A stretch of DNA of 64,000 bases from Candidatus Thiodiazotropha endoloripes (GTDB lineage: Bacteria; Pseudomonadota; Gammaproteobacteria; Chromatiales; Chromatiaceae). Each line of letters starts with the position of its first letter. Position 1 is the first letter of the stretch. Below the pieces are notes generated by a model. It was not told where the DNA came from, did not search any database, and was given only the letters and a program-made list of their open reading frames with translations. This document shows, piece after piece, positions 37,312 through 45,055 of the stretch. The stretch is from NCBI RefSeq assembly GCF_001708965.1, contig NZ_LVJW01000006.1:930001-994000 (forward strand), written 5' to 3'. Both the position numbers and the translations under genes were made by a program.

Positions 37312-38187
37312 TTAAAGCTGTGTGAACAATCGGGCCTTTTCCATCTCTCCACTGAGATCTCCCAATACCGACATCAGACCCGATAGATCATTGCCAAACC
37401 GCTCAGACACCAAGGGCGGAAACTCCGCAATCACTGGATTGCCGGCATCACCGAAGCCCAGGGTACGAACGATCTGGTTGGCGGCAAATACCGCCTCGCA
37501 CATACCATCACCGAGATCTTCAGCCCCATGCTCAGGGTGATGGTGATGATGAATGGCGTGCGCCAAGGCTGGGGGTAATTTCCATACCTCAGCCAGGCGT
37601 CCGCCAATCTCATCATGACTTATCCCTTGGCTCTCCAGCTCTACTTCATGCAAACTACGTTCTTGCTCTGCCGCTTGATCCAGGCAGAGACGGAACTCAT
37701 CGGATTTGAACTGCGCCAGCACGACTTTACCAAAATCGTGTAGCAATCCGGCCACAAAGAAATCCGTGGCATCCTTATCCGGAACCCCCAGGTGTGTCGC
37801 CAGCAACTTGGCCACCGAAGCCACACCCAGCGAATGGGCGAGAAACTGATTCATATCCAACCCTGCCTTGTTACTCTTGGGCAGCATGCCTATGGCGGCA
37901 ATCGACAGGGCCAGATTCTTGATGGTGTTGATCCCCACATAAACCACACCGTGGTTGATTGAGTTGATCGGGCGTGACAGACCAAAGTAGGCGGAATTGA
38001 CCAGTTTCAGCACCTTCATGGTCATCACTGGATCGTGCTCGATGACCTGAACCAAAGCTTTGGGGGCACAATCGGGACGGGAGGCCAGATCCAGCACCTT
38101 GGTCACCCCCTGGGGAAACGCAGGCATCTGTTCGACCAGGTCGGGTACTTCTGTCGCGTCAATCGCCATAAGCCTGATATCCCCCAT
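37312..38187 (-). CDS. HDOD-domain signalling protein
   Basis: A 291-residue protein made almost entirely of an HDOD domain (about residues 15-215): FPQGVTKVLDLASRPDCAPK, LKLVNSAYFGLSRPINSIN, SLGVASVAKLLA and FVAGLLHDFGKVVLAQ. HDOD proteins resemble HD phosphohydrolases but usually lack metal catalysis and act as signalling scaffolds, often near c-di-GMP enzymes, as here. The C-terminal quarter (NQIVRTLGFGDAGNPVIAE) is a common helical extension. First gene of a probable two-gene minus-strand operon with the MBL-fold gene. Confidence 0.88.
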   Translation of the reverse strand: MGDIRLMAIDATEVPDLVEQMPAFPQGVTKVLDLASRPDCAPKALVQVIEHDPVMTMKVLKLVNSAYFGLSRPINSINHGVVYVGINTIKNLALSIAAIGMLPKSNKAGLDMNQFLAHSLGVASVAKLLATHLGVPDKDATDFFVAGLLHDFGKVVLAQFKSDEFRLCLDQAAEQERSLHEVELESQGISHDEIGGRLAEVWKLPPALAHAIHHHHHPEHGAEDLGDGMCEAVFAANQIVRTLGFGDAGNPVIAEFPPLVSERFGNDLSGLMSVLGDLSGEMEKARLFTQL

Positions 38188-38480
38188 GTAAGAGACTTAA
38201 TCTGAATCCGTGGGTTGTAGTTTAACTCTACCGCCTTTGCCATCGGCGTCAAGCCAAGGCTGGTAATGGATAAGAGATAAACCCGCTGGTCTATAGAATA
38301 GTATAGAGAGACATCTTGCCCTGTTGACGTAATAGCCCCTCTCCCTTGTAGGGAGAGTGTGATCATCAAGCGATTGATGCAACTGAAAGAGTAAGACGCA
38401 TTAACTCATCAATCCTATTGATGTGGATTGTGTGTGTTGAGCGTGCTGTGGATACTCCCCCTCTCCCGCAAATGATTTAC
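38188..38480. other. Gap with a CCCCTCTCCC palindrome
   Basis: CCCCTCTCCC at 38337-38346 faces GGGAGAGTG at 38351-38359, a third copy of the dispersed palindrome. No gene is supported in this 293-bp stretch. Confidence 0.5.
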
Positions 38481-38656
38481 TTAGGGCCTGTTAACACTAA
38501 TCCAATACGCCCTGTTGTGCATGAAAAAGCGCCAATCAAGGTGCGAGGAGCGTAGTTTGGTTGTTCCAAATGAGTGACAAGCAACGCCGAGTGGCGCTTT
38601 TTCAGGCGCAACCCGAAGGGCAGGGTCTGTATTTGATTAGTGTTAACAGGCCCTAA
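38481..38656. mobile_element. Complete miniature inverted-repeat element (MITE-like)
   Basis: A 176-bp element bounded by 28-base terminal inverted repeats (38481-38508 against 38629-38656, one mismatch), beginning TTAGGGCCTGTTAACACT. TTA/TAA at the tips fits a TA-type target duplication. Inside, GCCCT/AGGGC and a 21-base arm pair (38514-38534 with 38592-38612, one mismatch and one G-T) enclose a loop containing GAGCGTAGT. It has no coding capacity; mobilisation by a transposase elsewhere is inference. Single ends of the same family occur at six or more other sites in this window. Confidence 0.85.
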
Positions 38657-39043
38657 CAGGCACCTACTGCCTAAACCTAAAAATATGTAAGGTTATTTGC
38701 CACTATACACATCATAGTGATAACCATCATTACAGCCGTTGGACGTGTCCAGTTCCCATATGAACATTCGTCTCTATTCCCCACAGAACGAAATCACCCC
38801 GATTTACACCATCTCTCTCGATGGGTATCCAACCGGCGTCAAACCAGACAAGCAGGGACCATTGGCCTATTCAGCTCAAACATTGACCATTCAAAAACGG
38901 ATGGGCAAATAACTTTTACCAAGGGGAACCACCAGACTAAATCCATCACCCAAATAGGGGTTCCCTCCATTACAAAGCGGTGAATATGCGCATATTATAT
39001 AAACACAACAACAGACCCATCATACTCTGACTTATTGCGCAGG
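38657..39043. other. 387-bp gap with a possible 50-codon ORF
   Basis: An uninterrupted plus-strand frame at 38760-38912 (MNIRLYSPQNEITPIYTISL, then DGYPTGVKPDKQGPLAYSA) looks protein-like but has no ribosome-binding site and matches nothing I know. It may be a remnant. The promoter of the globin-sensor gene should lie near the right end. Confidence 0.3.
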
Positions 39044-40144
39044 ATGAATGGTGTTCATACAAATGGGATGCCTATGAAAAACACAGAAAAATCGCTCATT
39101 CAACAGATGAGGATTACGGATTTTGAGATCACCAGCCGCAAAAGTCTGTTCTCCATCTCTGCTAAAGATGCAGAGAGACTTAAAAAAGCCAAGCCCTATA
39201 TCGAGGCTGACCTGAACTCCATCGTCGAAACCTTTTACAAGTACCAGACCGAGGTACCCGACATCGCCCTGCTGATTGGTGATGCCGATACATTGAGTAG
39301 ACTGCATAACGCACAAAAGGCTTACATCACCGATCTGTTTTCAGGCTATTACGATATTGAATATGTAAATAATCGCTTGCGAATCGGCATGGTTCACAAA
39401 CGTATCGGCGTGGAACCCAAACTCTACCTGGCTGCCATTCTGACCCTCAAACAACTGCTCATCACTCACATCAAAGATAGCGTTCCAGCTGAAGATGACC
39501 CGGGTGCCGTCATAACAGCACTGGAAAAATTATTGATGCTCGATGTGTCGCTGGTATTTGACACCTATATACGAAGCCTGATTTCTGAAATTGAAATCGC
39601 CAAAGACAAATCCGAACAATATGCCAGTGCACTTGAAGAGAAGGTCAAAGAGCGTACCAAGCAACTTGAACTGCTATCAAGAACCGACCCTCTTACCGGA
39701 CTGCTGAACAGACAGCATTTCGATGAAATATTGACCCAGGTACTGCGTGCCGCACAACGGCGAAATGAGCCGCTTACCGTCGCCTATGTCGACATCAATG
39801 ACTTCAAGAACATCAACGATACACAAGGCCATCGACAAGGAGACGAAATACTCCAGAGAGTCGGCAGAGGCCTGAAGAGCAGTAGCCGGACTGATGATTT
39901 CTGTTTTCGTTACGGTGGCGATGAGTTTTGCATCATCATGCCGAACTGTATCAAACAGGAAGCGAGTAATGCCTGGGAAAAAAGACTCAGTGAAGCCCTG
40001 GAACAACAGCCAGACAATCCCAAGTTGAGTATCGGCTATGCTCAGACCGGTCCGGATGACTATATGACCCCTGAGCAACTGCTTCAAATGGCTGACGAGG
40101 AGATGTATCGCTCCAAGAAACTGGCAAAAACAGGCGCTGGTTAG
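39044..40144 (+). CDS. Globin-coupled-sensor diguanylate cyclase
   Basis: Synthesises c-di-GMP from GTP under control of a heme-globin oxygen sensor, like E. coli DosC. Residues about 15-165 form the sensor globin: YKYQTEVPDIALLIGD, then the proximal-His region RLRIGMVHKRIGVEPKLYL. A helical linker (EEKVKERTKQLELLSR) leads to the GGDEF domain (DPLTGLLNRQHFDEIL), with the active site YGGDEFCIIM. No EAL domain, so it should only make c-di-GMP. Several in-frame starts are close (TTG 39035, ATG 39044, 39068, 39074); the choice is uncertain, and 39074 with GGGATG ahead is also plausible. Confidence 0.92.
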   Translation: MNGVHTNGMPMKNTEKSLIQQMRITDFEITSRKSLFSISAKDAERLKKAKPYIEADLNSIVETFYKYQTEVPDIALLIGDADTLSRLHNAQKAYITDLFSGYYDIEYVNNRLRIGMVHKRIGVEPKLYLAAILTLKQLLITHIKDSVPAEDDPGAVITALEKLLMLDVSLVFDTYIRSLISEIEIAKDKSEQYASALEEKVKERTKQLELLSRTDPLTGLLNRQHFDEILTQVLRAAQRRNEPLTVAYVDINDFKNINDTQGHRQGDEILQRVGRGLKSSSRTDDFCFRYGGDEFCIIMPNCIKQEASNAWEKRLSEALEQQPDNPKLSIGYAQTGPDDYMTPEQLLQMADEEMYRSKKLAKTGAG

Positions 40145-40621
40145 TTGATACGGTAAACTGAAAACCCTCAGAACAATCTTCTGAAACAAATCATCCAATA
40201 CGCCTTCATAAGCAGTTGTTACGATTCTCTAAGTATTAGATTCCATATCTCCAAACAAGCAATTCATTTGGATGATCCTTCCTGACCAAACACCCTTTGA
40301 CAAAATGCCAGCGGCACACAGCAGACCTCCGCCACCGGTGAGGAACTCTCAAGCATGGCCGCATCGCTACAACAGATGGTGGCGGCGTTCCGTATCTCGT
40401 CGACTAAGCCCATTACGCTGTTTTTATCCAGACTCATTCGGTCTCTATCGTCAACATAAATATGACCGAATCGCAACCAGCTTCATCCACTCCAAAAACG
40501 CACTACAGATAAGAGCCAGTTAATTCAAATCAGAGCTTGAGCTGTCTATAACTTCATAGTTGATACTCTCCATTGATGGCTCAATACCATCTTTGCAAAC
40601 TCACTTTTGGAGATACTCATT
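40145..40621. other. 477-bp gap holding the chemotaxis-receptor relic
   Basis: Apart from the relic at 40301-40459 nothing is recognised. The right end supplies the ribosome-binding sequence TTGGAGATACTCATT for the small gene that follows. Confidence 0.4.
40301..40459 (+). pseudogene. 3' remnant of a methyl-accepting chemotaxis protein gene
   Basis: Directly after an in-frame TGA the plus strand reads NASGTQQTSATGEELSSMAA followed by SLQQMVAAFRIS, which is the standard C-terminal end of chemotaxis receptors. Only about 33 receptor codons remain; the signalling hairpin, membrane helices and sensor are absent upstream. Translation then runs about 20 unrelated codons to a TAA. It is a relic, so a receptor gene was once here or was brought in by rearrangement. 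The minus-strand ORF over the same bases is only its shadow. Confidence 0.6.
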
Positions 40622-40804
40622 ATGAAATCAAATTTCGTTAGCAAAAAAATCTGGATTGAAATCTTTCAAGCCATTGGACTCACGGATTCCAAAATGCAAC
40701 AGTGGCACCAGGAATTCGAGCGTAGACATCCTGACGGTCATCAGGAATTTCTAGAATGGATTGATATTTCTGCTGAAGAGATCACTAAGATCCGTTCTGC
40801 CTAA
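40622..40804 (+). CDS. Stand-alone copy of the MerR effector-domain motif
   Basis: A 60-residue protein starting MKSNFVSKKIWIEIFQAIGL. Its whole body aligns by eye with the last 55 residues of the MerR-type regulator encoded next (KERWVDMLSAAGL, then WHREFEATSPEAHQDFLESI there; WHQEFERRHPDGHQEFLEWI here), about 25 identities in 52 positions. It lacks the helix-turn-helix and coiled coil. The start is set by GGAGA 9 bp upstream. Because the domain stands free next to the full regulator, it could bind the same ligand or partner, or form mixed assemblies; that is inference. Confidence 0.7.
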   Translation: MKSNFVSKKIWIEIFQAIGLTDSKMQQWHQEFERRHPDGHQEFLEWIDISAEEITKIRSA

Positions 40805-40870
40805 TTCACTCTGCACATGGAATAGGTTAAGAAAAATTGTCATTCCATGTGCTCTTGATTGGAAAAACTC

Positions 40871-41404
40871 ATGCTTACAGTCGGACAGGTTGCAAAACGA
40901 TTTCAATTATCCAGGAGCACACTGCTCTATTACGATAACAAAGGTGTATTAAAACCGAGCGGTAGAAATCATGCCAACTACCGGGTCTATTCAGCTGAGG
41001 ATATCAACAAACTCGAGCGCATCATTCTGCTCAGAAACGCAGGTATGCCCCTGGCCGATATTTCTCTTTTAATCGATCAGAGTTTCGATGAGATTGAAAA
41101 CGCCCTGGAGAGTCGTCTCTTAACCATAAATAGAGAGATTCAGACCCTAAGAAATCAGCAACAGGTCATCATCAACCTGATCAGCAACCGGGACAACCTA
41201 AGCAAAACCCGTATCGTTACAAAAGAGAGGTGGGTTGATATGTTAAGCGCCGCCGGGCTCGATGAATCCGGCATGTGGCTTTGGCATCGGGAGTTTGAGG
41301 CCACTTCACCAGAGGCCCATCAGGACTTCCTTGAATCCATCGGCATCAGTCAGGCAGAGATCGAGATGATCCGGAAAAAATCCAGATCGGCACTCAAACC
41401 CTGA
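40871..41404 (+). CDS. MerR-family transcriptional regulator
   Basis: A 177-residue regulator. Winged helix-turn-helix at residues 1-70 (LTVGQVAKRFQLSRSTLLYY, then NYRVYSAEDINKLERI), a dimerisation coiled coil near 75-115 (LESRLLTINREIQTLRNQQQ) and a C-terminal 55-residue effector segment with the WHREFE motif. The start is the ATG at 40871; a TTG at 40859 would add four residues. The C-terminal part has no Cys cluster, so metal sensing is unlikely; this class resembles MerR proteins with a MerR-associated acidic domain. Adjacent to the stand-alone effector-domain gene. Confidence 0.85.
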   Translation: MLTVGQVAKRFQLSRSTLLYYDNKGVLKPSGRNHANYRVYSAEDINKLERIILLRNAGMPLADISLLIDQSFDEIENALESRLLTINREIQTLRNQQQVIINLISNRDNLSKTRIVTKERWVDMLSAAGLDESGMWLWHREFEATSPEAHQDFLESIGISQAEIEMIRKKSRSALKP

Positions 41405-41488
41405 TCATCTCAAGGTCATGTTTCAAGACCTGACTGCCAGCCAGGCTCCATAATATTGTCACGACTCAAATAAACCCTGACTATCACC

Positions 41489-41872
41489 ATGAACGACACA
41501 CTACAGACCAACAAAGACAACGCCATCAGTTTTTATCGCATGGCCTACCTGGGTAATCCTGCCAAAGCGGTGGATCTCTACGTCGGTGATCACTATATAC
41601 AGCACAACCCGTTGGTCGGTAACGGCAAACAGGCCTTCATCGACTATTTCACCGAAATGGCAGATAGCTATCCGGAGAAAAGCATCGAGTTTGTCAGAGC
41701 CGTAGCTGAAGGTGACCTGGTTGCCTTGCATACCCATCAGAGCTGGCCTGGCGATCAGGAGTATGTCACGATGGATTTCTTCCGTTTCGATCAGGCAGGA
41801 AAGATCGTCGAGCACTGGGATTCCATTCAGCCAATACCGCAGAAGAGTAAGCATGGAAACCCGATGTACTGA
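41489..41872 (+). CDS. SnoaL-like/NTF2-fold protein
   Basis: A 127-residue protein with the sequence of the SnoaL-like group: FYRMAYLGNPAKAVDLYVGD, YIQHNPLVGNGKQAFIDYF, ALHTHQSW and MDFFRFDQAGKIVEHWD. Such proteins form a cone-shaped barrel and may be small hydrolases, isomerases or ligand binders; His and Asp positions seen here are family-typical but the reaction is not known. Follows the MerR gene by 84 bp on the same strand and may be its target. Confidence 0.85.
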   Translation: MNDTLQTNKDNAISFYRMAYLGNPAKAVDLYVGDHYIQHNPLVGNGKQAFIDYFTEMADSYPEKSIEFVRAVAEGDLVALHTHQSWPGDQEYVTMDFFRFDQAGKIVEHWDSIQPIPQKSKHGNPMY

Positions 41873-41930
41873 TCGGGGGGGTCGGGCGTCAGTCGGCCCT
41901 CAAGCCCAACCAATCGGAAGAAATGAGTTG

Positions 41931-43322
41931 TCAGTTACTGTAGAGGCTCACTTCTACTCGCTGGTTTTGTGCCGCCACATCATTCCACTCACCAGCAGTT
42001 GAGGCATCATAAGCTGCTGGATAGGGCATCAACGGTTCATCAAAACCGTTGCTGAAAAGTATGATCTCAACCGCGCCACCACTCCTGGCCAACTCCACAT
42101 TGATGTAGTTGGCGAAAGCAACGGACTGATCATTCAGCCACTCGTTGTTGCTCCGGTTGTCGATCGCATAGACACACTCGCCCAATGCCATTTCACGGGG
42201 CGCCACTGCAATCTCACCCGCCGCATTTTTGCGTAGACAGAAGTTACCGTGGTTTGCCCTCAGCTCCAGGGTACCCTGAAAACCCGACTCTTTCAGTTGC
42301 CCCACAAGCTCCGACAACCAGAGGGCCCGCTGATCATCAAACGGACGCTCTCCATAGGCAAATTCAGCCCCCTGATTGGCCGTCCATTCGATCAGTTTCA
42401 ACGGCAACACAATTTCCGTCTGCGTCTCCTCCTCCTGAGCTTGTTGCGGCCCATTGAGTTGGGCTGCCAGCTGCTCGATTCTGTCATTCTGTTGCGCAAT
42501 CATCTCTACCAACTGTTTGTCGCCGCTGGTAGAGGATGGCAACTCCTGCCCGTTGAGGCCCAGATAGAGCAGCGCAACGGCTGCCAGGGCAGACACGCCG
42601 CCCAATATGCCACCCATGAAAGCTCGTGAGCCACGCGCACTCTGCTCCTCCTGCATGGCTTCCAGCTCATACATTTCGCTGTGCAACTCGGCAAACTGCT
42701 TATCGAGTCTCTGCTGCATCCGCTCTTCCGACATGCTCTGCTCACGGCGGAAAAAGCGCTTCAGTGACTCTCCGGCTGAGAGACTCTCCTGAAAGCTATC
42801 CAGAGGCAGTCCGACCATCTCCACTTTGGCAGGTTTATGACGCTCATGGTCGCTGATCGGGTGGACATTATCTGTACGCACATGACGACGCACTGAATCC
42901 AACCCCTCATTTTTGAAGTCGTGCACCAGTGAGTCCTGTTCCGGCATCAGATGCAGGCTGCTGAGAACATCCTCGAAATCCTGGGCTTCGAGCTGTTTTG
43001 GCAGTACCCCGACAGCACCCAGCGCCCGCGCCTGACTGAGCGCCAGCCCACCCTCTTTGGAGGTGTACATCATCACCGGGATAACCGCTGTGTTTGGATT
43101 GGATTTAATGACCTTGAGTGCCTGAAAGCCATCCATACCAGGCATCTCATAATCCATGAAAATCGCATCCGGCGCATTCTCATAGAGATAGTCGATGGCC
43201 GCCGCCGCAGACTCTCTTGCGTCCACTGTAATGCCATACTTCTGCAGCTTGCTAGAGAGCACTTGCCGAGCGGTTTTCGAGTCATCGACAATGAGTGCTT
43301 TTTTTGTCTGAGATCCCGTCAC
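41931..43322 (-). CDS. Response-regulator receiver fused through a membrane helix to an OmpA-like domain
   Basis: A 463-residue protein. Residues 8-125 are an intact receiver: acidic pair Asp13-Asp14 (LIVDDSKTARQVL), phospho-acceptor Asp57 (IFMDYEMPGMDGF), Thr/Ser in MMYTSKEG and Lys in VLPKQ. A charged helical linker leads to a transmembrane helix near residues 235-257 (GGILGGVSALAAVALLYLGL). A coiled coil (LVEMIAQQNDRIEQLAAQL) and a C-terminal region ending in AAQNQRVEVSLYSN follow; the last motif resembles the peptidoglycan-binding end of OmpA domains. The receiver would be cytoplasmic and the tail periplasmic. Partner kinase not in view. Confidence 0.8.
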   Translation of the reverse strand: MTGSQTKKALIVDDSKTARQVLSSKLQKYGITVDARESAAAAIDYLYENAPDAIFMDYEMPGMDGFQALKVIKSNPNTAVIPVMMYTSKEGGLALSQARALGAVGVLPKQLEAQDFEDVLSSLHLMPEQDSLVHDFKNEGLDSVRRHVRTDNVHPISDHERHKPAKVEMVGLPLDSFQESLSAGESLKRFFRREQSMSEERMQQRLDKQFAELHSEMYELEAMQEEQSARGSRAFMGGILGGVSALAAVALLYLGLNGQELPSSTSGDKQLVEMIAQQNDRIEQLAAQLNGPQQAQEEETQTEIVLPLKLIEWTANQGAEFAYGERPFDDQRALWLSELVGQLKESGFQGTLELRANHGNFCLRKNAAGEIAVAPREMALGECVYAIDNRSNNEWLNDQSVAFANYINVELARSGGAVEIILFSNGFDEPLMPYPAAYDASTAGEWNDVAAQNQRVEVSLYSN

Positions 43323-43422
43323 GACGCCAATCCTTTCCCCTGTTGTTTCTAGGTATGCTATTTCGGCAAACTACATGATAATCCATAGTACAAGCCGTAC
43401 GATTTGAACGTCGGCCCGTTTA

Positions 43423-43580
43423 GGAACCTCTGAATAAGTCTGGACCGAACAGATTGTCGATCAAAATGTGCCGATTCAAGGCGCAGATCGCACGTAATAG
43501 CCCGCTATTGCGAAGATCTGCAATGCAGAAGCGGTGCATTTTGGCAACAAGATGTCGCTTCAGACTTGTTCAGAGGTTCC
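43423..43580. mobile_element. Second MITE-like inverted-repeat element
   Basis: 158 bp bounded by GGAACCTCTGAATAAGTCTG and, inverted, the same 20 bases with one mismatch. Inner arms AAAATGTGCC (43463-43472) and GGTGCATTTT (43533-43542) and a CAGATC/GATCTG core form a nested hairpin, with TCAAGGCGCAG at the start of the loop. Terminal repeats are unrelated to those of 38481-38656. No coding capacity; it lies in the gap before phhB. Confidence 0.8.
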
Positions 43581-43625
43581 GTTACTCAACTATATCCGAC
43601 ATAAACCATTAGAGGAAATATTCCT

Positions 43626-43967
43626 ATGGAAACCTTGACACAGGAAAAGTGTGAGGCCTGTCGCGCTGACGCACCAAAAGTCAGCGATCAGGAGCTTGCT
43701 GAGCTGATTCGCGCCATTCCGGATTGGAATATCGAGGTTCGGGACGGAATCATGCAGTTGGAGAAGGTCTTCCCCTTCAAAACCTTTGTAGCCGCACTGG
43801 ATTTCACCAACAAGGTGGGAATTCTGGCCGAGGATGAGGGCCATCACCCTGCCCTGCTGACCGAATGGGGAAAGACCACGGTCACCTGGTGGTCGCACAA
43901 GATCAAAGGCCTGCACCGCAACGATTTCATCATGGCGGCGAAAACCGACCAGTTGTATAGTGGATAG
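43626..43967 (+). CDS. phhB: Pterin-4a-carbinolamine dehydratase
   Basis: Dehydrates 4a-hydroxytetrahydropterin, recycling pterin cofactor of aromatic-amino-acid hydroxylases; in bacteria it may also support molybdopterin or folate pools. Length 113 residues, normal. The family core is clear: [21 protein letters not shown], then [21 protein letters not shown] with the catalytic HHP and the Trp-rich end. An N-terminal [16 protein letters not shown] extension is typical of this clade. No hydroxylase gene is adjacent. Confidence 0.93.
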   Translation: METLTQEKCEACRADAPKVSDQELAELIRAIPDWNIEVRDGIMQLEKVFPFKTFVAALDFTNKVGILAEDEGHHPALLTEWGKTTVTWWSHKIKGLHRNDFIMAAKTDQLYSG

Positions 43968-44019
43968 GCGGCAAAAGATTAATTAAAGCGCGGCAAGCCA
44001 CACCTGAATCAACGGATGA

Positions 44020-44913
44020 TCAGGAGAGGGCATCCTTCATCTGCTGCTCCTGCTTACGCTTGTACAGCTCGATCTCCGCCTTTTTACGCATTTCGAGGAT
44101 ATCTCTCCGCTGTTTGACACGCTTCTCCACGGCACGCTCTTTGAGCGGAATGGTGACGTCGCCGAACAGCACCTGTTTCAACAGCCTGACGCCAAACTGC
44201 ATCAGTGCCAGATCCTCTTTCTCAACTGTCTCATAGAAAGCGTCTTCCATATCGTATGAAGCTTTGAATGGGTCAGCCAGCACAAATCGTCGCAACCGAT
44301 CCAGATCGTAGCAACACATGAAGAAGAACTGCAGACTGGTATCGGAGGGGCGACCGATGGTGGGTCCGGCCGATCTCTTTTTCAGCATCAGCTGCAGCCA
44401 CTCCCGGTTGACCTGGTCGTAGAGCCCGGTCTCCTGCTCATCCCGATAGTCGTCGACGGCGATCTCACACGCTTCCCCGTGACCTTTGCAGTGATCCTCC
44501 TGAATCAGAAAATAGCGGGTCTCATCCTCTGGGGCATCCACCTCCTTCAACGCCATATGACCGATCGGATAGTAGCGGCAGGCAGTTGGACGATCCTTGT
44601 AGACGCTGCAACCTTCGTCGCTAACGAAATGACAGGCACCGCCATGATCGGTGCGCAACTTCACACCCGGTACCCCATCCTTGTCCATCTCGAAGGGAAC
44701 CGTGTGATTTTTGAGGAATTCTGTGGCACTGATCCCCAGATTCTCTTTCAGACGCAATATATCGTAAGGTGTGAGTTGAATATCCGCATGTTTACAGCAG
44801 GCATTGAAGCAGGATATCCCCTTATGGCAATTGAATTTAATCTTCGCACTTGGCTCCAGAACCGCAGGTACGAAACTGCTCTTGTAGGGAATATCGAATT
44901 TTTCACTCATCAT
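44020..44913 (-). CDS. YkgJ-family Cys-cluster protein
   Basis: A protein of about 297 residues with a zinc- or iron-chelating Cys-cluster domain: HKGISCFNACCKHADIQLTP (Cys pairs), GACHFVSDEGCSVYKDRPTA and CRYYPIGHM in the order of the YkgJ family. The C-terminal third is a basic coiled coil (VEKRVKQRRDILEMRKKAEI). Two adjacent ATGs (44913, 44910) both follow CGGAGATCC, so the start is uncertain by one residue; further upstream codons are not needed. The next minus-strand gene upstream is at 55 kb, so it appears single. Function unknown; located near aprBA. Confidence 0.82.
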   Translation of the reverse strand: MMSEKFDIPYKSSFVPAVLEPSAKIKFNCHKGISCFNACCKHADIQLTPYDILRLKENLGISATEFLKNHTVPFEMDKDGVPGVKLRTDHGGACHFVSDEGCSVYKDRPTACRYYPIGHMALKEVDAPEDETRYFLIQEDHCKGHGEACEIAVDDYRDEQETGLYDQVNREWLQLMLKKRSAGPTIGRPSDTSLQFFFMCCYDLDRLRRFVLADPFKASYDMEDAFYETVEKEDLALMQFGVRLLKQVLFGDVTIPLKERAVEKRVKQRRDILEMRKKAEIELYKRKQEQQMKDALS

Positions 44914-45055
44914 GGATCTCCGATATTTGCATCGACGGATTCGCCGAATGACCATCCGGGAATGCGGCGTATTGTCTGGGTAGAAGAGATTTGAGGTTTC
45001 TCAACCCTAACGACCCACGCCAAAAAGACAGAAAAAGCTCCAGGGCGATCCGCAG

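Noticed and set aside
40264-40476. 70-codon minus-strand ORF
   Set aside because: It is the antisense shadow of the chemotaxis-receptor relic on the plus strand.
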